Assembly: GCF_000701465.1 (NCBI RefSeq)
Contig: NZ_JNIY01000003.1
Location: 1,210,411-1,274,410, forward strand
Length of the DNA stretch: 64,000 nucleotides
From: Paraoerskovia marina DSM 21750
GTDB lineage: Bacteria; Actinomycetota; Actinomycetes; Actinomycetales; Cellulomonadaceae
Reading direction: 5' to 3'
Shown here: in pieces, positions 46,407-60,878 of the stretch
Numbering within the stretch: the first letter of the stretch is position 1
Layout of the letters: each line of letters begins with the position of its first letter
The notes under the pieces: generated by a model
The model's database searches: none
What the model was told of the DNA's origin: nothing
The model's input: the letters and a program-made list of their open reading frames with translations, nothing else
Translations under genes and position numbers: made by a program

Positions 46407-46407
<1 letters not shown>

Positions 46408-48980
46408 TGCCGTACATCGTTCTCGACTGGCTCGCCGAGCACGTCGACCTGCCCGAAGGCCTCGGTGCGGAGCAGCTTGCCGCCGACCTCGTCCGGGTCG
46501 GGCTGGAGGAGGAGGAGATCCACGCCGCGGCGGTGACGGGTCCGCTCGTCGTGGGCCGTGTGCTCGAGCTGGTCGCGGAGCCGCAGAAGAACGGCAAGAC
46601 CATCAACTGGTGCCAGGTCGACGTCGGGACGCACAACGTCGAGGGAGTCGACGGGGCTCCGGCGACTCCCCGGGGCATCGTCTGCGGGGCGCACAACTTC
46701 GGCGTCGGGGACCTCGTCGTCGTCGCGCTGCCCGGCACCGTGCTGCCCGGCCCGTTCGCGATCGCGAGCCGCAAGACCTACGGCCACGTGTCCGACGGGA
46801 TGATCTGCTCGACGACCGAGCTGGGGCTCGGCGACGACTCGGACGGCATCATCGTGCTGGGCCGCGACCTCCTGCACGGGCGCACCGACCTCGAACCGGG
46901 TCAGGACGCGGTCGAGCTGCTCGGTCTCGGTGACGAGGTCCTCGAGATCAACGTGACACCGGACCGTGGCTACTGCTTCTCCTACCGGGGCGTCGCACGC
47001 GAGTTCGCGCACTCGACGGGCGTGTCCTTCACGGACCCGGGAATGCCCGGCACCGCGCCGCCGAGCTCGACACCCGACGGGTTTCCCGTCGTGATCGACG
47101 ACCGTGCCCCGATCCACGGGCTGGTCGGTTGCGACCGGTTCGTCACACGCGTCGTCCGGGGGATCGACCCCACTGCTCCGAGTCCCGCGTGGATGCAGCG
47201 TCGGCTGACCGGCTCTGGAATGCGCCCGATCTCGCTGACCGTGGACGTCACCAACTACGTGATGCTCGACCTCGGTCAGCCGCTGCACGCCTACGACCTC
47301 GCCGGTCTTGCCGCACCGATCGTCGTCCGCCGCGCACGCGCGGGGGAGCGTCTGACGACGCTCGACGACGTCGACCGTGCCCTCGACCCCCAGGATCTCC
47401 TCATCACCGACTCGCCGGACGAGGATGCGAGCCGGGTGCTCGGCCTCGCCGGCGTGATGGGTGGGGCCTCGACCGAGGTGACCGACCGGACGACGGACGT
47501 GCTCGTCGAGGCGGCTCACTTCGACCCGGTCTCCGTCGCGCGCACGGCGCGACGGCACAAGCTGCCGTCGGAGGCGGCGAAGCGGTTCGAGCGCGGGGTC
47601 GACCCTCGTCTCGCCGGTGTCGCGGCCCAGCGGGTCGTCGACCTCCTCGTCGAGCTCGGCGGTGGCACGGCCGACGCCGCCGTCAGCGACGTCGACACGG
47701 TTCCCGGGGTCGAGCCGATCGAGTTCCGGGTCTCGGAGGTCGAGCGGCTCACGAGCCTGGACGTCGACGAGGCGCGGGTCCGGTCGATCCTGGAGGAGAT
47801 CGGGTGCACGGTCGGAGACACTCCGGGGATCGGTGTCGTCCGCGTGACGGTGCCGACGTGGCGTCCGGACCTGGTCGGCCCGGCGCACCTCGTCGAGGAG
47901 GTGGCCCGGCTCGTGGGGTACGACGAGATCCCGTCGGTCCTACCGCCCGCGCCCGCAGGTCGTGGTCTGACCAGGACGCAGCAGCTTCGGCGCTCCGTCG
48001 CGCGGAGCCTCGCCGAGGCCGGGTACGTCGAGACGCTGTCGTACCCGTTCGTCGACCCCGCGCAGCACGACGCACTGCGTCTTGCGGCCGATGATCCGCG
48101 CCGTCGCGCGCTGCGCCTCGCCAACCCGCTGGCCGGCGACCGTCCCGAGATGCGGACGTCGCTCCTCGGTACGTTGCTGGAGACGCTCCGCCGCAATCTC
48201 GGTCGGGGGAACGACGACGTCGCGCTCTACGAGATCGGACGGGTGACGTGCCCGGAGGCCGGAGCACCCGTGGCGCCACAGCTGCCGGGCGGGGTTCGAC
48301 CGACGGAGGATCAGCTCGCGGTGCTCGCCGCGGCGGTCCCGGCGCAGCCACGTCGGGTCGCCGGCGTCGTGGCCGGGAACGCCGATCCTCGCGGGTGGTG
48401 GGGACCAGGCCGGGCCGGTGACTGGACCGACGCCCTGGCGGGCGCGCGGCTCGTCGCCGACCGGGTCGGCGTCGACGTGATCGTCTCGTCCGACACCGAC
48501 CATGCACCGTGGCACCCGGGACGGTGCGCACGCCTCAGCCTGGTCGACGGCACGGTGGTCGGCCATGCGGGCGAGCTGCACCCGAAGGCGCTCGAGAACC
48601 TGGGCCTTCCCGCACGCACGGTCGCGTTCGAGGTCGACCTCGACGTCCTCCTCGACGCCGTCGAGGCAGAGCCGTTCGCGGCCCGGCCGGTGTCGACGTT
48701 CCCGGCCGCGAAGGAGGACCTCGCGCTCGTCGTCGAGGAGTCCGTTCCTGCCGACCAGGTGCGTCAGGCACTGGTCGACGGCGCAGGCGACCTGCTCGAG
48801 CACGTCGAGCTCTTCGACGTGTTCCGTGGCGAGCAGCTCGGCGAGGGCCGCAAGTCGCTCGCGTTCGCACTGCGCCTCCGTGCCGCGGACCGGACGCTCT
48901 CGGCGGACGAGGTCGTGGAGGTTCGCCGGGCGGCCGTCGCGGCCGCGCAGGAGCAGACCGGCGCGACCCTGCGCGCATGA
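46407..48980 (+). CDS. pheT: Phenylalanyl-tRNA synthetase beta subunit
   Basis: An 857-residue subunit with the usual order: an N-terminal tRNA-binding OB fold (VVGRVLELVAEPQKNGKTINWCQVD in part, GIVCGAHNFGVGDLV), the B3/B4 editing domain (LMVDVTNYVM-type, here TVDVTNYVMLDLGQPLHAYDL), the B5 domain, the catalytic-like core, and a C-terminal ferredoxin-like anticodon-binding domain (AAKEDLALVVEESVPADQ). Full length and undisrupted. It starts one base into the pheS stop and overlaps the SDR gene at its end (ATGA). Confidence 0.97.
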
Positions 48981-49873
48981 CGGCGCGGCCCGTTCCCGGG
49001 GACGTTCCGGCGTGGACGGACCCGGGAGCCGTTCCGCCCGCTCGGACGGTGCTGGTGACCGGGGCGACCCGGGGAATCGGGCGCGCGGTCGCCGAAGGGC
49101 TCGCGGTGCCCGACGAGTCGAGCGACACGCGCGCCGTCGCGCTGCTCGGTCGTGACGCGCAGCGCGTGCACGAGACGGTCGGGTCGGTCCGGGAGACGAC
49201 GGGTGCTTCCGTCATCGGTGTCGTCGCCGACGTCCTGGACCGCGCGGCCGTCGCCGCCGCGGTGGCCAGGGTCGAGGAGGCGTGGGGAGGCGTCGACCTG
49301 CTCGTGAACAACGCGGGGGTGATCGACGCCGAGGTGCCCCTGTGGGAGGCAGACCCCGACGAGTGGTGGCACGTCGTCGAGACCAACCTGCGCGGCGCGT
49401 TCGAGATGAGCCGTGCCGTCGTCCCGGGCATGATCGCCCGCGGGGGAGGACGCGTGGTCGACCTGGCGTCCGGTGCCAGCACCCACGAGATGGTCGGATC
49501 GAGTGCGTACAACGCAAGCAAGACGGCGCTGGTCCGGATGGGTGCGCACCTGCACGCCGCGGGGGCGCCGCACGGGCTGCGTGTCTTCGAGGTGTCGCCC
49601 GGAAGCGTCCGCACCGACATGACGGCCACGATGCCGCTGCACGCGAACCGCACGGAATGGACGCCGGTCGAGGACCTGGTCGAGATGGTGCGGGCTATCG
49701 CACGGGGCGAGCTCGACGACTGGTCCGGCGCCTACCTCCGGGTCACGCACGACGACCCGCGGACGCTGGGCGCCGCGGCCGCCGCGGGCCGCGCCGTGGG
49801 CGACGCGCGACGACTCCGGGTCCGCCCGTGGGGCGACGACGACCCGATGCCCGCCGGACTGCCTCCCCGCTAG
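48977..49873 (+). CDS. Short-chain dehydrogenase/reductase
   Basis: A 298-residue SDR oxidoreductase. The cofactor loop is VLVTGATRGIGRAV and the catalytic Tyr-Lys pair is Y178-N-A-S-K182, with Ser nearby in ASGAS. NNAGVIDAEVPLWEADPDEW is the usual NAG block. After the core, a C-terminal tail rich in Ala and Arg extends it. ATG at 48977 overlaps the pheT stop (ATGA); the longer upstream frame is a shadow of pheT. Substrate cannot be assigned. Confidence 0.88.
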   Translation: MTARPVPGDVPAWTDPGAVPPARTVLVTGATRGIGRAVAEGLAVPDESSDTRAVALLGRDAQRVHETVGSVRETTGASVIGVVADVLDRAAVAAAVARVEEAWGGVDLLVNNAGVIDAEVPLWEADPDEWWHVVETNLRGAFEMSRAVVPGMIARGGGRVVDLASGASTHEMVGSSAYNASKTALVRMGAHLHAAGAPHGLRVFEVSPGSVRTDMTATMPLHANRTEWTPVEDLVEMVRAIARGELDDWSGAYLRVTHDDPRTLGAAAAAGRAVGDARRLRVRPWGDDDPMPAGLPPR

Positions 49874-49924
49874 CACCCGGACGACGGCGGACCCGGCGCC
49901 GTGGTCGCGCTAGTGTGGCCGCCG

Positions 49925-50003
49925 TGACACGGGGTGTCCGCGACGCGCGGACTGAGAGCACACCCGTCGAACCTGATCGAGCTCGAACTCGCGAAGGGAT
50001 GTC
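49925..50003 (+). ncRNA. Thiamine pyrophosphate (TPP) riboswitch
   Basis: The conserved TPP (THI-box) core is clear: ACGGGGTG near 49929, CTGAGAG at 49951, ACCCGTCGAACCTGATC at about 49961-49977, and GCGAAGGGATG at the end. GACA at 49925-49928 can pair with TGTC at 50000-50003 as the closing helix. The 3' edge includes the AAGGGA that would serve as the ribosome site of thiD, so TPP binding would most likely block translation initiation. A TAGTGT just upstream may be the promoter -10. Confidence 0.93.
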
Positions 50004-50007
50004 CCTC

Positions 50008-50865
50008 ATGACGCACGCCTCCGACCGTTCGCCGCAGCAGACGCGCGAACACCCGCCCGGGAGCAGGCCCCGGGTCCTCAGCATCGCCGGCACGGACCCC
50101 ACTGGCGGCGCCGGGATCCAGGCCGACCTGAAGTCGTTCGCGGCCCACGGTGCCTACGGCATGGCCGTGGTGACGGCGGTCGTCGCGCAGAACACGCACG
50201 GGGTCCGTGCGGTGCACCTCCCGCCGGTCGACGTGCTGGTGGGCCAGCTCGAGGCGGTGAGCGACGACGTGGCGGTCGACGCGGTCAAGATCGGGATGGT
50301 CGCGAGCGAGGAGTACGCGCAGGAGATCGGGCTCTGGCTCGACCGCGTGCAGCCACGATGGGTGGTGCTCGACCCGGTGATGGTCGCCACGAGCGGTCAC
50401 CATCTTCTCGACCCGGGAGCCGAGCGCGCGGTGGTCGACCTGCTGCCTCGCGTCGACCTCGTCACGCCGAACATGGCCGAGCTCGCGGTTCTCGTCGGGC
50501 AGGAGACCGCCACGACCTGGTCGGCCGTCCTCGAACAGGCGGTCGAGCTCGCACGACGTGCATCGGTGGTCGTCCTCGCCAAGGGTGGGCATCTGCTCGG
50601 GCCGGGGTCTCCCGACGCCCTGGTCACGCCCGAGGGTGTGGTGACCGAGGTCAGTGCTCCCCGGGTGCAGACGTCCAACGTCCACGGGACCGGCTGTTCG
50701 CTGTCGTCGGCGCTCGCGGCCCTGCGACCGCGGTGCGACGACTGGGAGTCGGCGGTGCGCGAGGCGAAGACCTGGATCTCGGGAGCGCTCGAGGCGGCGG
50801 ACGCACTCGCCGTCGGTTCGGGGAACGGCCCGATCGACCATCTGCATGCGCAGGTGCCGGTGTAG
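50008..50865 (+). CDS. thiD: Hydroxymethylpyrimidine/phosphomethylpyrimidine kinase ThiD
   Basis: ThiD phosphorylates HMP and HMP-phosphate for thiamine synthesis. The 285-residue ribokinase-like protein has RPRVLSIAGTDPTGGAGIQADLKSFAA (in parts), VKIGMVAS, VVLDPVMVATSGH, and the C-terminal anion-hole block NVHGTGCSLSSALAA. Two in-frame ATGs are available. The one at 49999 lies within the riboswitch closing helix and has no ribosome site; the one at 50008 has AAGGGA 8 bases upstream, so I chose it. Thiamine control through the riboswitch is very likely. Confidence 0.95.
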   Translation: MTHASDRSPQQTREHPPGSRPRVLSIAGTDPTGGAGIQADLKSFAAHGAYGMAVVTAVVAQNTHGVRAVHLPPVDVLVGQLEAVSDDVAVDAVKIGMVASEEYAQEIGLWLDRVQPRWVVLDPVMVATSGHHLLDPGAERAVVDLLPRVDLVTPNMAELAVLVGQETATTWSAVLEQAVELARRASVVVLAKGGHLLGPGSPDALVTPEGVVTEVSAPRVQTSNVHGTGCSLSSALAALRPRCDDWESAVREAKTWISGALEAADALAVGSGNGPIDHLHAQVPV

Positions 50866-50872
50866 GGCGGGG

Positions 50873-51121
50873 TCAGACCTGCGTCGTCTCCTGGTCGTAC
50901 ACGCACGCGTGACCGGGAGGCCACCACTGCCACTCCGCGCTCACCTCTGCACCCGCGGGGGCGTCGATGGCGCACGCCCGGGTGGCGCGGTCCTGTGCCG
51001 AGACGACGTAGGACAGCGCGATGACCGCGGTGAACAGGACACCGAGCACCGTGACGGCCCGGCGCAGCGCGGGGGACGGGCCACCCTCGCCCTCGCGGGG
51101 CGGCACCCAGCTCCAGCTCAT
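50873..51121 (-). CDS. Small membrane protein of unknown function
   Basis: An 82-residue protein with one hydrophobic segment at about residues 22-43 (AVTVLGVLFTAVIALSYVVSA) and an outer tail with two Cys residues and Trp-rich sequence (EWQWWPPGHACVYD). No family recognised. Its ATG overlaps the stop of the quinone oxidoreductase gene (ATGA), which strongly supports it as a real gene co-translated with it. Confidence 0.7.
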   Translation of the reverse strand: MSWSWVPPREGEGGPSPALRRAVTVLGVLFTAVIALSYVVSAQDRATRACAIDAPAGAEVSAEWQWWPPGHACVYDQETTQV

Positions 51122-52110
51122 GCGCCGTGGTCGGGGATCAGGACCAGCTTTCCGGTCGAGTTCCGCCCTTCGAGGTCCCGGTGCGCCTGCGCGGCGTCGG
51201 ACAGTGGGTAGGTCGCACCGATACGGACCTGCAGGGTCCCGTCGTTGACGGCGCGCAGGATCTCCTGCGCCCGCCAGACGAGCTCGCTGCGCGTGGCGAC
51301 GTGGTCGGAGAGCTGGGGGCGGGTGAGGAAGACCGAACCCGCGTTCTTGAGGCGCTGCGGGTCGACCGCGGGAACCATGCCGGACGAGGCGCCGAACAGG
51401 ACGAGCATGCCGCGCGGGGCGAGGGAGGCCAGCGAGGCGTCGAAGGTCACCTTGCCGACGGAGTCGAAGACGGCGTCGACGCCCTTGTCGCCGGTCACGG
51501 CGCGCAGCTTCTTCGGCAGGTCGGTCGCCATGTTCGTGAACTCGTCATAGCGGATGGCCGCGTCGGCGCCGGCCTCGAGCGACAGAGCCGCCTTGGCGTC
51601 GGACGACACGGTCGTCAGGACCCGGGCGCCGTTGAGGGTCAGCATCTGGGTCAGCAGGAGGCCGACGCCGCCGGCACCCGCGTGCACGAGCACCGTGTCG
51701 GCGGCCGTGGCGGGGTACGTCGACCGCGAGAGGTAGTGCGCGGTCAGGGACTGGATCGGCAGCGCGGCCGCGGTCTCGAACGACATGTCCGGAGGGACGC
51801 GCAGCGCGCGGGCGGGGTCGACGCTCACCATCTCGGCGTACGAGGCAGGTCCGTCCGCCCACGCGACGTGGTCGCCCGGGGCGAAGCCGGGGACGTCTCC
51901 GGCGTCGACGACCCACCCGGAGCCCTCGGAACCCACGAGATGGGGGTACATGGAGGGGTAGGCGCCGCTGCGTCGGTACGTGTCGATGTAGTTGACGCCG
52001 ATCGCGGCGACCCGGACCAGGAGTCGTCCGGGCGTGGGGCCGGGGTCCGGCAGGGTGACGTAGTCGAGTACCTCAGGGCCGCCCGCTTCGCGAGCCACGA
52101 TCGCATGCAT
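51118..52110 (-). CDS. NADPH:quinone oxidoreductase family protein
   Basis: A 330-residue zinc-independent medium-chain reductase of the QOR type. The catalytic-domain start is GPEVLDYVTLPDPGPTPG and GVNYIDTYRRSGAYP is the classic QOR block. The Rossmann loop is VLVHAGAGGVGLLLTQ and GARVLTTVSSDAKAA follows, a NADPH-type site. No zinc-binding Cys cluster is present. ATG at 52110 is near the ARG box region but oriented away. It is coupled to the small membrane protein gene downstream. Confidence 0.9.
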   Translation of the reverse strand: MHAIVAREAGGPEVLDYVTLPDPGPTPGRLLVRVAAIGVNYIDTYRRSGAYPSMYPHLVGSEGSGWVVDAGDVPGFAPGDHVAWADGPASYAEMVSVDPARALRVPPDMSFETAAALPIQSLTAHYLSRSTYPATAADTVLVHAGAGGVGLLLTQMLTLNGARVLTTVSSDAKAALSLEAGADAAIRYDEFTNMATDLPKKLRAVTGDKGVDAVFDSVGKVTFDASLASLAPRGMLVLFGASSGMVPAVDPQRLKNAGSVFLTRPQLSDHVATRSELVWRAQEILRAVNDGTLQVRIGATYPLSDAAQAHRDLEGRNSTGKLVLIPDHGA

Positions 52111-52179
52111 CCAGCAAGGCTAGTGATGAATGCCGTGTCCGCACCCGGAGTGTCATCGCGGCACCGGTTCGCGTCTCAC

Positions 52180-52193
52180 TGCATAGATATGCC
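52180..52193 (+). promoter_or_regulatory. ARG box (ArgR operator) at the argC promoter
   Basis: TGCATAGATATGCC contains the palindrome GCATA-GA-TATGC, which fits actinobacterial ARG boxes of the TGCATA-N-TATGCA type. TAGATA inside it could be the -10 of the argC promoter, so ArgR with arginine would block RNA polymerase directly. The argC ATG is only 6 bases after the box. A second, weaker TATGAATATGA lies at 52198-52208. ArgR itself is encoded in the same operon. Confidence 0.7.
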
Positions 52194-52198
52194 ACACT

Positions 52199-53272
52199 AT
52201 GAATATGACAGTTCGGGTCGCAGTAGCAGGAGCGTCAGGGTACGCCGGGGGAGAGGTCCTGCGCCTCCTGGCGAGTCATCCCGACGTGGAGATCGGGGCG
52301 CTGACCGCCCACTCCAACGCAGGGCAGCGCCTCGGTGCGATCCAGCCCCACCTGCGCGCTCTGGCGGACCGCGAGCTCGTCGCGACGACGGCCGAGAACC
52401 TCGCCGGCCACGACGTCGTCGTGCTCGCGCTGCCGCACGGCGCGTCGGGCGAGATCGCCGCGCAGCTCGACGAGAGCGTGCTGGCGATCGACCTCGGGGC
52501 GGACCACCGTCTCGTCTCCGCGGACGACTGGGCTGCGTTCTACGGCTCGGAGCATGCCGGGACGTGGCCCTACGGCATGCCGGAGCTTCTGCTCACGGGT
52601 CACGACGGCGCCCTCACCAAGCAGCGCGAGCAGCTCGCCGGGGTGCGGCGCATCGCGGTCCCCGGGTGCAACGTCACCGCGGTCACCCTGGGGCTTCAGC
52701 CCGGTGTCGCCGCCGGCGTCGTCGATCCTGTCGACGTCGTCGCCGTCCTCGCCAACGGGTACTCGGGTGCCGGCAAGTCCCTGAAGGCGCACCTGCTGGC
52801 GAGCGAGGGGCTCGGTTCGGCGCAGGCCTACGCCGTCGGGGGCACCCACCGCCACATCCCGGAGATCCGGCAGAACCTCCGGGCCGCGGGGGCCGCGACG
52901 GTCTCGATCTCGTTCACCCCGACCCTTGTCCCGATGTCCCGCGGAATTCTCGCGACGACGACGGCGCGCCTCTCCTCGGCGCACGCCGAGGCGTCGGACG
53001 CCGAGGTGCGTCGGGCCTGGGAACAGGCCTACGCCGGCGAGCCGTTCGTCCAGCTCCTCCCCGAGGGGCAGTGGCCGACGACGGCGATGACCCTCGGAGC
53101 GAACACCGCTCTCGTGCAGGTGGCCGTCGACCGTGCGGTCGGGCGGGTCGTCACGGTCACCGCGATCGACAACCTGGTGAAGGGGACGGCCGGAGCCGCG
53201 GTGCAGTCCATGAACATCGCCCTCGGCCTCGACCAGACCCGAGGCCTGACCACCGAAGGGGTCGCACCATGA
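52199..53272 (+). CDS. argC: N-acetyl-gamma-glutamyl-phosphate reductase ArgC
   Basis: ArgC reduces N-acetylglutamyl phosphate with NADPH in arginine synthesis. The 357-residue protein starts [21 protein letters not shown], has the [10 protein letters not shown] block, the catalytic-Cys region [13 protein letters not shown], and [13 protein letters not shown]. Two ATGs (52199 and 52205) are in frame, with no Shine-Dalgarno, as expected if the message is leaderless from the ARG-box promoter. I give the first. It overlaps argJ by 4 bases (ATGA). Confidence 0.95.
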   Translation: MNMTVRVAVAGASGYAGGEVLRLLASHPDVEIGALTAHSNAGQRLGAIQPHLRALADRELVATTAENLAGHDVVVLALPHGASGEIAAQLDESVLAIDLGADHRLVSADDWAAFYGSEHAGTWPYGMPELLLTGHDGALTKQREQLAGVRRIAVPGCNVTAVTLGLQPGVAAGVVDPVDVVAVLANGYSGAGKSLKAHLLASEGLGSAQAYAVGGTHRHIPEIRQNLRAAGAATVSISFTPTLVPMSRGILATTTARLSSAHAEASDAEVRRAWEQAYAGEPFVQLLPEGQWPTTAMTLGANTALVQVAVDRAVGRVVTVTAIDNLVKGTAGAAVQSMNIALGLDQTRGLTTEGVAP

Positions 53273-54444
53273 GCGTCACCGCAGCACAAGGATTTCGGGC
53301 GACGGGAGTCGTCGCCGGACTGAAGTCGACGGGGGAACGCGACGTCGCGCTCGTCGTCAACGACGGCCCGGAGCTCGCTGCCGCAGGGGTCTTCACGTCC
53401 AACCGCGTCGTCGCGGCCCCGGTGGTCTGGTCCCGGCAGGTGCTCGCCGACGGTCGGGCCCAGGCGGTCGTGCTCAACTCGGGCGGCGCCAACGCCTGCA
53501 CCGGGCCCGACGGGTTCGCCGACACCCACCGCACGGCCGAGCACGTCGCCGACGTCCTCGAGGCCTCCGCGGGAGACGTCGTCGTGTGCTCCACCGGTCT
53601 GATCGGTCTTCCTCTGCCGATGGACAAGCTCCTTGCGGGGGTCGACGCCGCGGCGTCCGGGCTCGTGGCCGACGGCGGCCACGACGCCGCCCTCGCGATC
53701 ATGACCACCGACACCACCCCCAAGACCGCCGTCGCACGGCGGTCCGGTGCGGGCGGGACGTGGACGGTGGGCGGGATGGCCAAGGGGGCCGGCATGCTCG
53801 CGCCGGGCCTGGCGACGATGCTGTGCGTCGTCACGACCGACGCCCTCGCCGACGCCGAGACGCTCGATCGCGCTCTGCGCGAGGCGACCCGGACCACGTT
53901 CGACCGGGTCGACTCCGACGGCTGCATGTCGACGAACGACTCCGTGGTGCTGCTGTCCTCCGGTGCCTCTGGACAGTCCGTGAGCGAGGCAGAGCTCGTC
54001 GAGGCGCTCACCGAGGTGTGCGCCGAGCTCTCCCGCCAGCTCGTCGCCGACGCCGAGGGGGCGAGCCACGAGATCGCGGTGACCGTCCGCAACGCGACGA
54101 CCGAGGACGCCGGAGTCGCCGTCGCGCGAGCCGTGACCCGGTCCAACCTCTTCAAGACGGCGATCTTCGGCAACGACCCGAACTGGGGGCGGATCCTCTC
54201 CGCCGTCGGGACCGTCCCGGAGTCCGTCGCACCGTTCGACCCGCTGACGCTGGACGTCGCCGTGAACGGGGTTCAGGTGTGCCGGGCGGGAGGCGTGGGT
54301 GAGCCGCGCGAGGGCGTCGACCTGGCCGGTAGCCGGGACGTCGTCGTCGAGATCGACCTGCACGCCGGCGACGCGACGGTCACGGTGTGGACCAACGACC
54401 TCACGCACGACTACGTCCACGAGAACAGCGCGTACTCCTCATGA
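53269..54444 (+). CDS. argJ: Bifunctional ornithine acetyltransferase/N-acetylglutamate synthase ArgJ
   Basis: ArgJ recycles the acetyl group from N-acetylornithine to glutamate. The 391-residue precursor self-cleaves at a conserved Thr: [21 protein letters not shown] contains T183, the autocleavage nucleophile. [12 protein letters not shown] and [17 protein letters not shown] are other family blocks. ATG at 53269 overlaps argC (ATGA); the long upstream frame is a shadow. No separate argA or argE is needed if ArgJ is bifunctional, but whether it is mono- or bifunctional cannot be read here. Confidence 0.95.
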   Translation: MSVTAAQGFRATGVVAGLKSTGERDVALVVNDGPELAAAGVFTSNRVVAAPVVWSRQVLADGRAQAVVLNSGGANACTGPDGFADTHRTAEHVADVLEASAGDVVVCSTGLIGLPLPMDKLLAGVDAAASGLVADGGHDAALAIMTTDTTPKTAVARRSGAGGTWTVGGMAKGAGMLAPGLATMLCVVTTDALADAETLDRALREATRTTFDRVDSDGCMSTNDSVVLLSSGASGQSVSEAELVEALTEVCAELSRQLVADAEGASHEIAVTVRNATTEDAGVAVARAVTRSNLFKTAIFGNDPNWGRILSAVGTVPESVAPFDPLTLDVAVNGVQVCRAGGVGEPREGVDLAGSRDVVVEIDLHAGDATVTVWTNDLTHDYVHENSAYSS

Positions 54445-55393
54445 CGACAAAGGACCAGAACGTGCCGGAGAACGCGCACTACCCGCACGAGGACGGGTTC
54501 GACGCCGTCGCCGACCTGCAGCCGAGCCAGAAGGCCGAGGTGCTCGTCGAGGCACTGCCGTGGCTCCAGGAGCTGCACGGTGCCCTCGTCGTCGTGAAGT
54601 ACGGCGGCAACGCCATGGTCGACGACGAGCTCAAGCAGGCGTTCGCCCAGGACATGGTCTTCCTGCGTCAGGTCGGGCTCCTCCCCGTCGTCGTGCACGG
54701 CGGGGGCCCGCAGATCTCCTCCATGCTCAACCGCCTCGGGATCGACTCGGAGTTCCGTGGGGGACTGCGCGTCACGACGCCCGAGGCGATGGACGTCGTC
54801 CGGATGGTGCTGACCGGGTCCGTCTCGCGCGAACTCGTGGGACTCATCAACTCGCACGGGCCGTACGCCGTCGGCCTCTCCGGCGAGGACGGTGCACTGT
54901 TCGCAGCCCAGCGCCGACATGCGGTGGTCGACGGGGTGAAGGTGGACGTCGGACAGGTCGGGGACGTCGTCTCGGTGGACCCGCGCGCCGTGCGGGACCT
55001 CCTCGACGCGCACCGGATCCCCGTGGTCTCGACCGTCGCGCCCGACGTCGACGACCCCACGCAGGTGCTCAACGTCAACGCCGACACGGCGGCCGCGGCG
55101 CTCGCCGTCGCGCTCGGTGCCACCAAGCTGATCGTGCTGACCGACGTCGAGGGGCTGTACACGAGCTGGCCCGACCGTGGCTCGCTCGTCAGCGAGATCA
55201 CCGAGGGCGATCTCGCGTCCCTGCTGCCGTCGCTGCAGTCGGGCATGGTCCCGAAGATGGAGGCCTGCCTGCGCGCGGTCCGAGGCGGCGTTCCTCGGGC
55301 GCACGTCATCGACGGTCGGGTGGCCCACTCGGTCCTGCAGGAGGTCTTCACCACGCGGGGCATCGGCACGATGGTGGTTCCGGAGGTGACGGC

Positions 55394-55397
<4 letters not shown>
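54441..55397 (+). CDS. argB: Acetylglutamate kinase ArgB
   Basis: ArgB phosphorylates N-acetylglutamate and is usually the arginine-feedback step. The 318-residue amino-acid kinase has [42 protein letters not shown], and [32 protein letters not shown] (in parts). An N-terminal extension of about 30 residues (with [17 protein letters not shown]) is typical of the arginine-sensitive hexameric form. ATG 54441 overlaps argJ (ATGA). Confidence 0.96.
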
Positions 55398-58169
<2,772 letters not shown>

Positions 58170-58210
58170 CCAGACCCGCAGCACACCCCAGACCCGAAGG
58201 AAGTATCACC

Positions 58211-59440
58211 ATGACTGAACGCGTCGTCCTCGCCTACTCGGGAGGGCTCGACACCTCCGTCGCCATCGGTTGGATCGCGGAGGCGACCGGGGCCGAGGTC
58301 GTAGCCGTGGCCGTCGACGTCGGCCAGGGCGGCGAGGACCTCGAGGCGATCCGCCAGCGTGCGCTCGACTGCGGCGCCGTCGAGGCCTACGTGGCCGACG
58401 CACGCGACGAGTTCGCGACCGAGTACTGCATGCCGGCGCTCGCGGCGAACGGGCTCTACCAGGACGCGTACCCGCTCGTCTCGGGGATCTCGCGGCCCGT
58501 CATCGTCAAGCACCTCGTGCGTGCCGCGCGCCAGTTCGGCGCCACGACCGTCGCGCACGGATGCACGGGCAAGGGCAACGACCAGGTGCGGTTCGAGGTG
58601 TCGATCACCTCCCTCGCGCCCGACCTGAAGTGCCTCGCGCCGGTCCGCGACCTCGCGCTCACCCGGGAAAAGGCGATCGCCTACGCCGAGAAGCACAAGC
58701 TGCCCATCGAGACGACCAAGAAGAACCCGTTCTCGATCGACCAGAACGTCTGGGGCCGTGCGATCGAGACGGGCTTCCTCGAGGACATCTGGAACGCACC
58801 GACCAAGGACGTCTACAACTACACCGACGACCCGACCTTCCCCCCGGTCGCGGACGAGGTCATCATCACCTTCGACCAGGGCGTCCCCGTCGCCCTCGAC
58901 GGCGAGAAGGTGACGCCCCTGCAGGCCATCCAGGAGCTCAACCGCCGAGCCGGCGCGCAGGGCGTGGGCCGGATCGACATCGTCGAGGACCGTCTCGTGG
59001 GCATCAAGTCCCGCGAGATCTACGAGGCCCCGGGCGCGATGGCACTCATCGCAGCCCACCGCGAGCTCGAGAACGTCACCCTCGAGCGCGAGCAGGCCCG
59101 CTTCAAGCGGAACGTCGAGCAGCGCTGGAGCGAGCTCGTCTACGACGGACAGTGGTTCAGCCCGCTGAAGAAGAACCTCGACACGTTCATCGCCGACACC
59201 CAGAAGTACGTGTCCGGCGACATCCGTCTCGTCCTGCACGGCGGGCGCGCGACGGTCAGCGGACGTCGCTCCGAGCAGAGCCTCTACGACTTCAACCTCG
59301 CCACGTACGACGAGGGCGACAGCTTCGACCAGTCGAGCGCCGTCGGATTCATCGACATCTACGGCCTGACCTCCAAGCTCGCCGCCGCGCGCGACGTCAA
59401 GTTCGGCAACGGCGTGGACCTGGGCGACGGAGAGCTCTGA
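58211..59440 (+). CDS. argG: Argininosuccinate synthase ArgG
   Basis: ArgG joins citrulline and aspartate using ATP. The 409-residue product starts [16 protein letters not shown], the PP-loop of N-type ATP pyrophosphatases, and has [15 protein letters not shown] and the [13 protein letters not shown] block. ATG 58211 has GAAGGAAG upstream, so it has its own ribosome site; the 41-base gap from argR may hold no promoter. Confidence 0.97.
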   Translation: MTERVVLAYSGGLDTSVAIGWIAEATGAEVVAVAVDVGQGGEDLEAIRQRALDCGAVEAYVADARDEFATEYCMPALAANGLYQDAYPLVSGISRPVIVKHLVRAARQFGATTVAHGCTGKGNDQVRFEVSITSLAPDLKCLAPVRDLALTREKAIAYAEKHKLPIETTKKNPFSIDQNVWGRAIETGFLEDIWNAPTKDVYNYTDDPTFPPVADEVIITFDQGVPVALDGEKVTPLQAIQELNRRAGAQGVGRIDIVEDRLVGIKSREIYEAPGAMALIAAHRELENVTLEREQARFKRNVEQRWSELVYDGQWFSPLKKNLDTFIADTQKYVSGDIRLVLHGGRATVSGRRSEQSLYDFNLATYDEGDSFDQSSAVGFIDIYGLTSKLAAARDVKFGNGVDLGDGEL

Positions 59441-60874
<1,434 letters not shown>

Positions 60875-60878
60875 CCTC

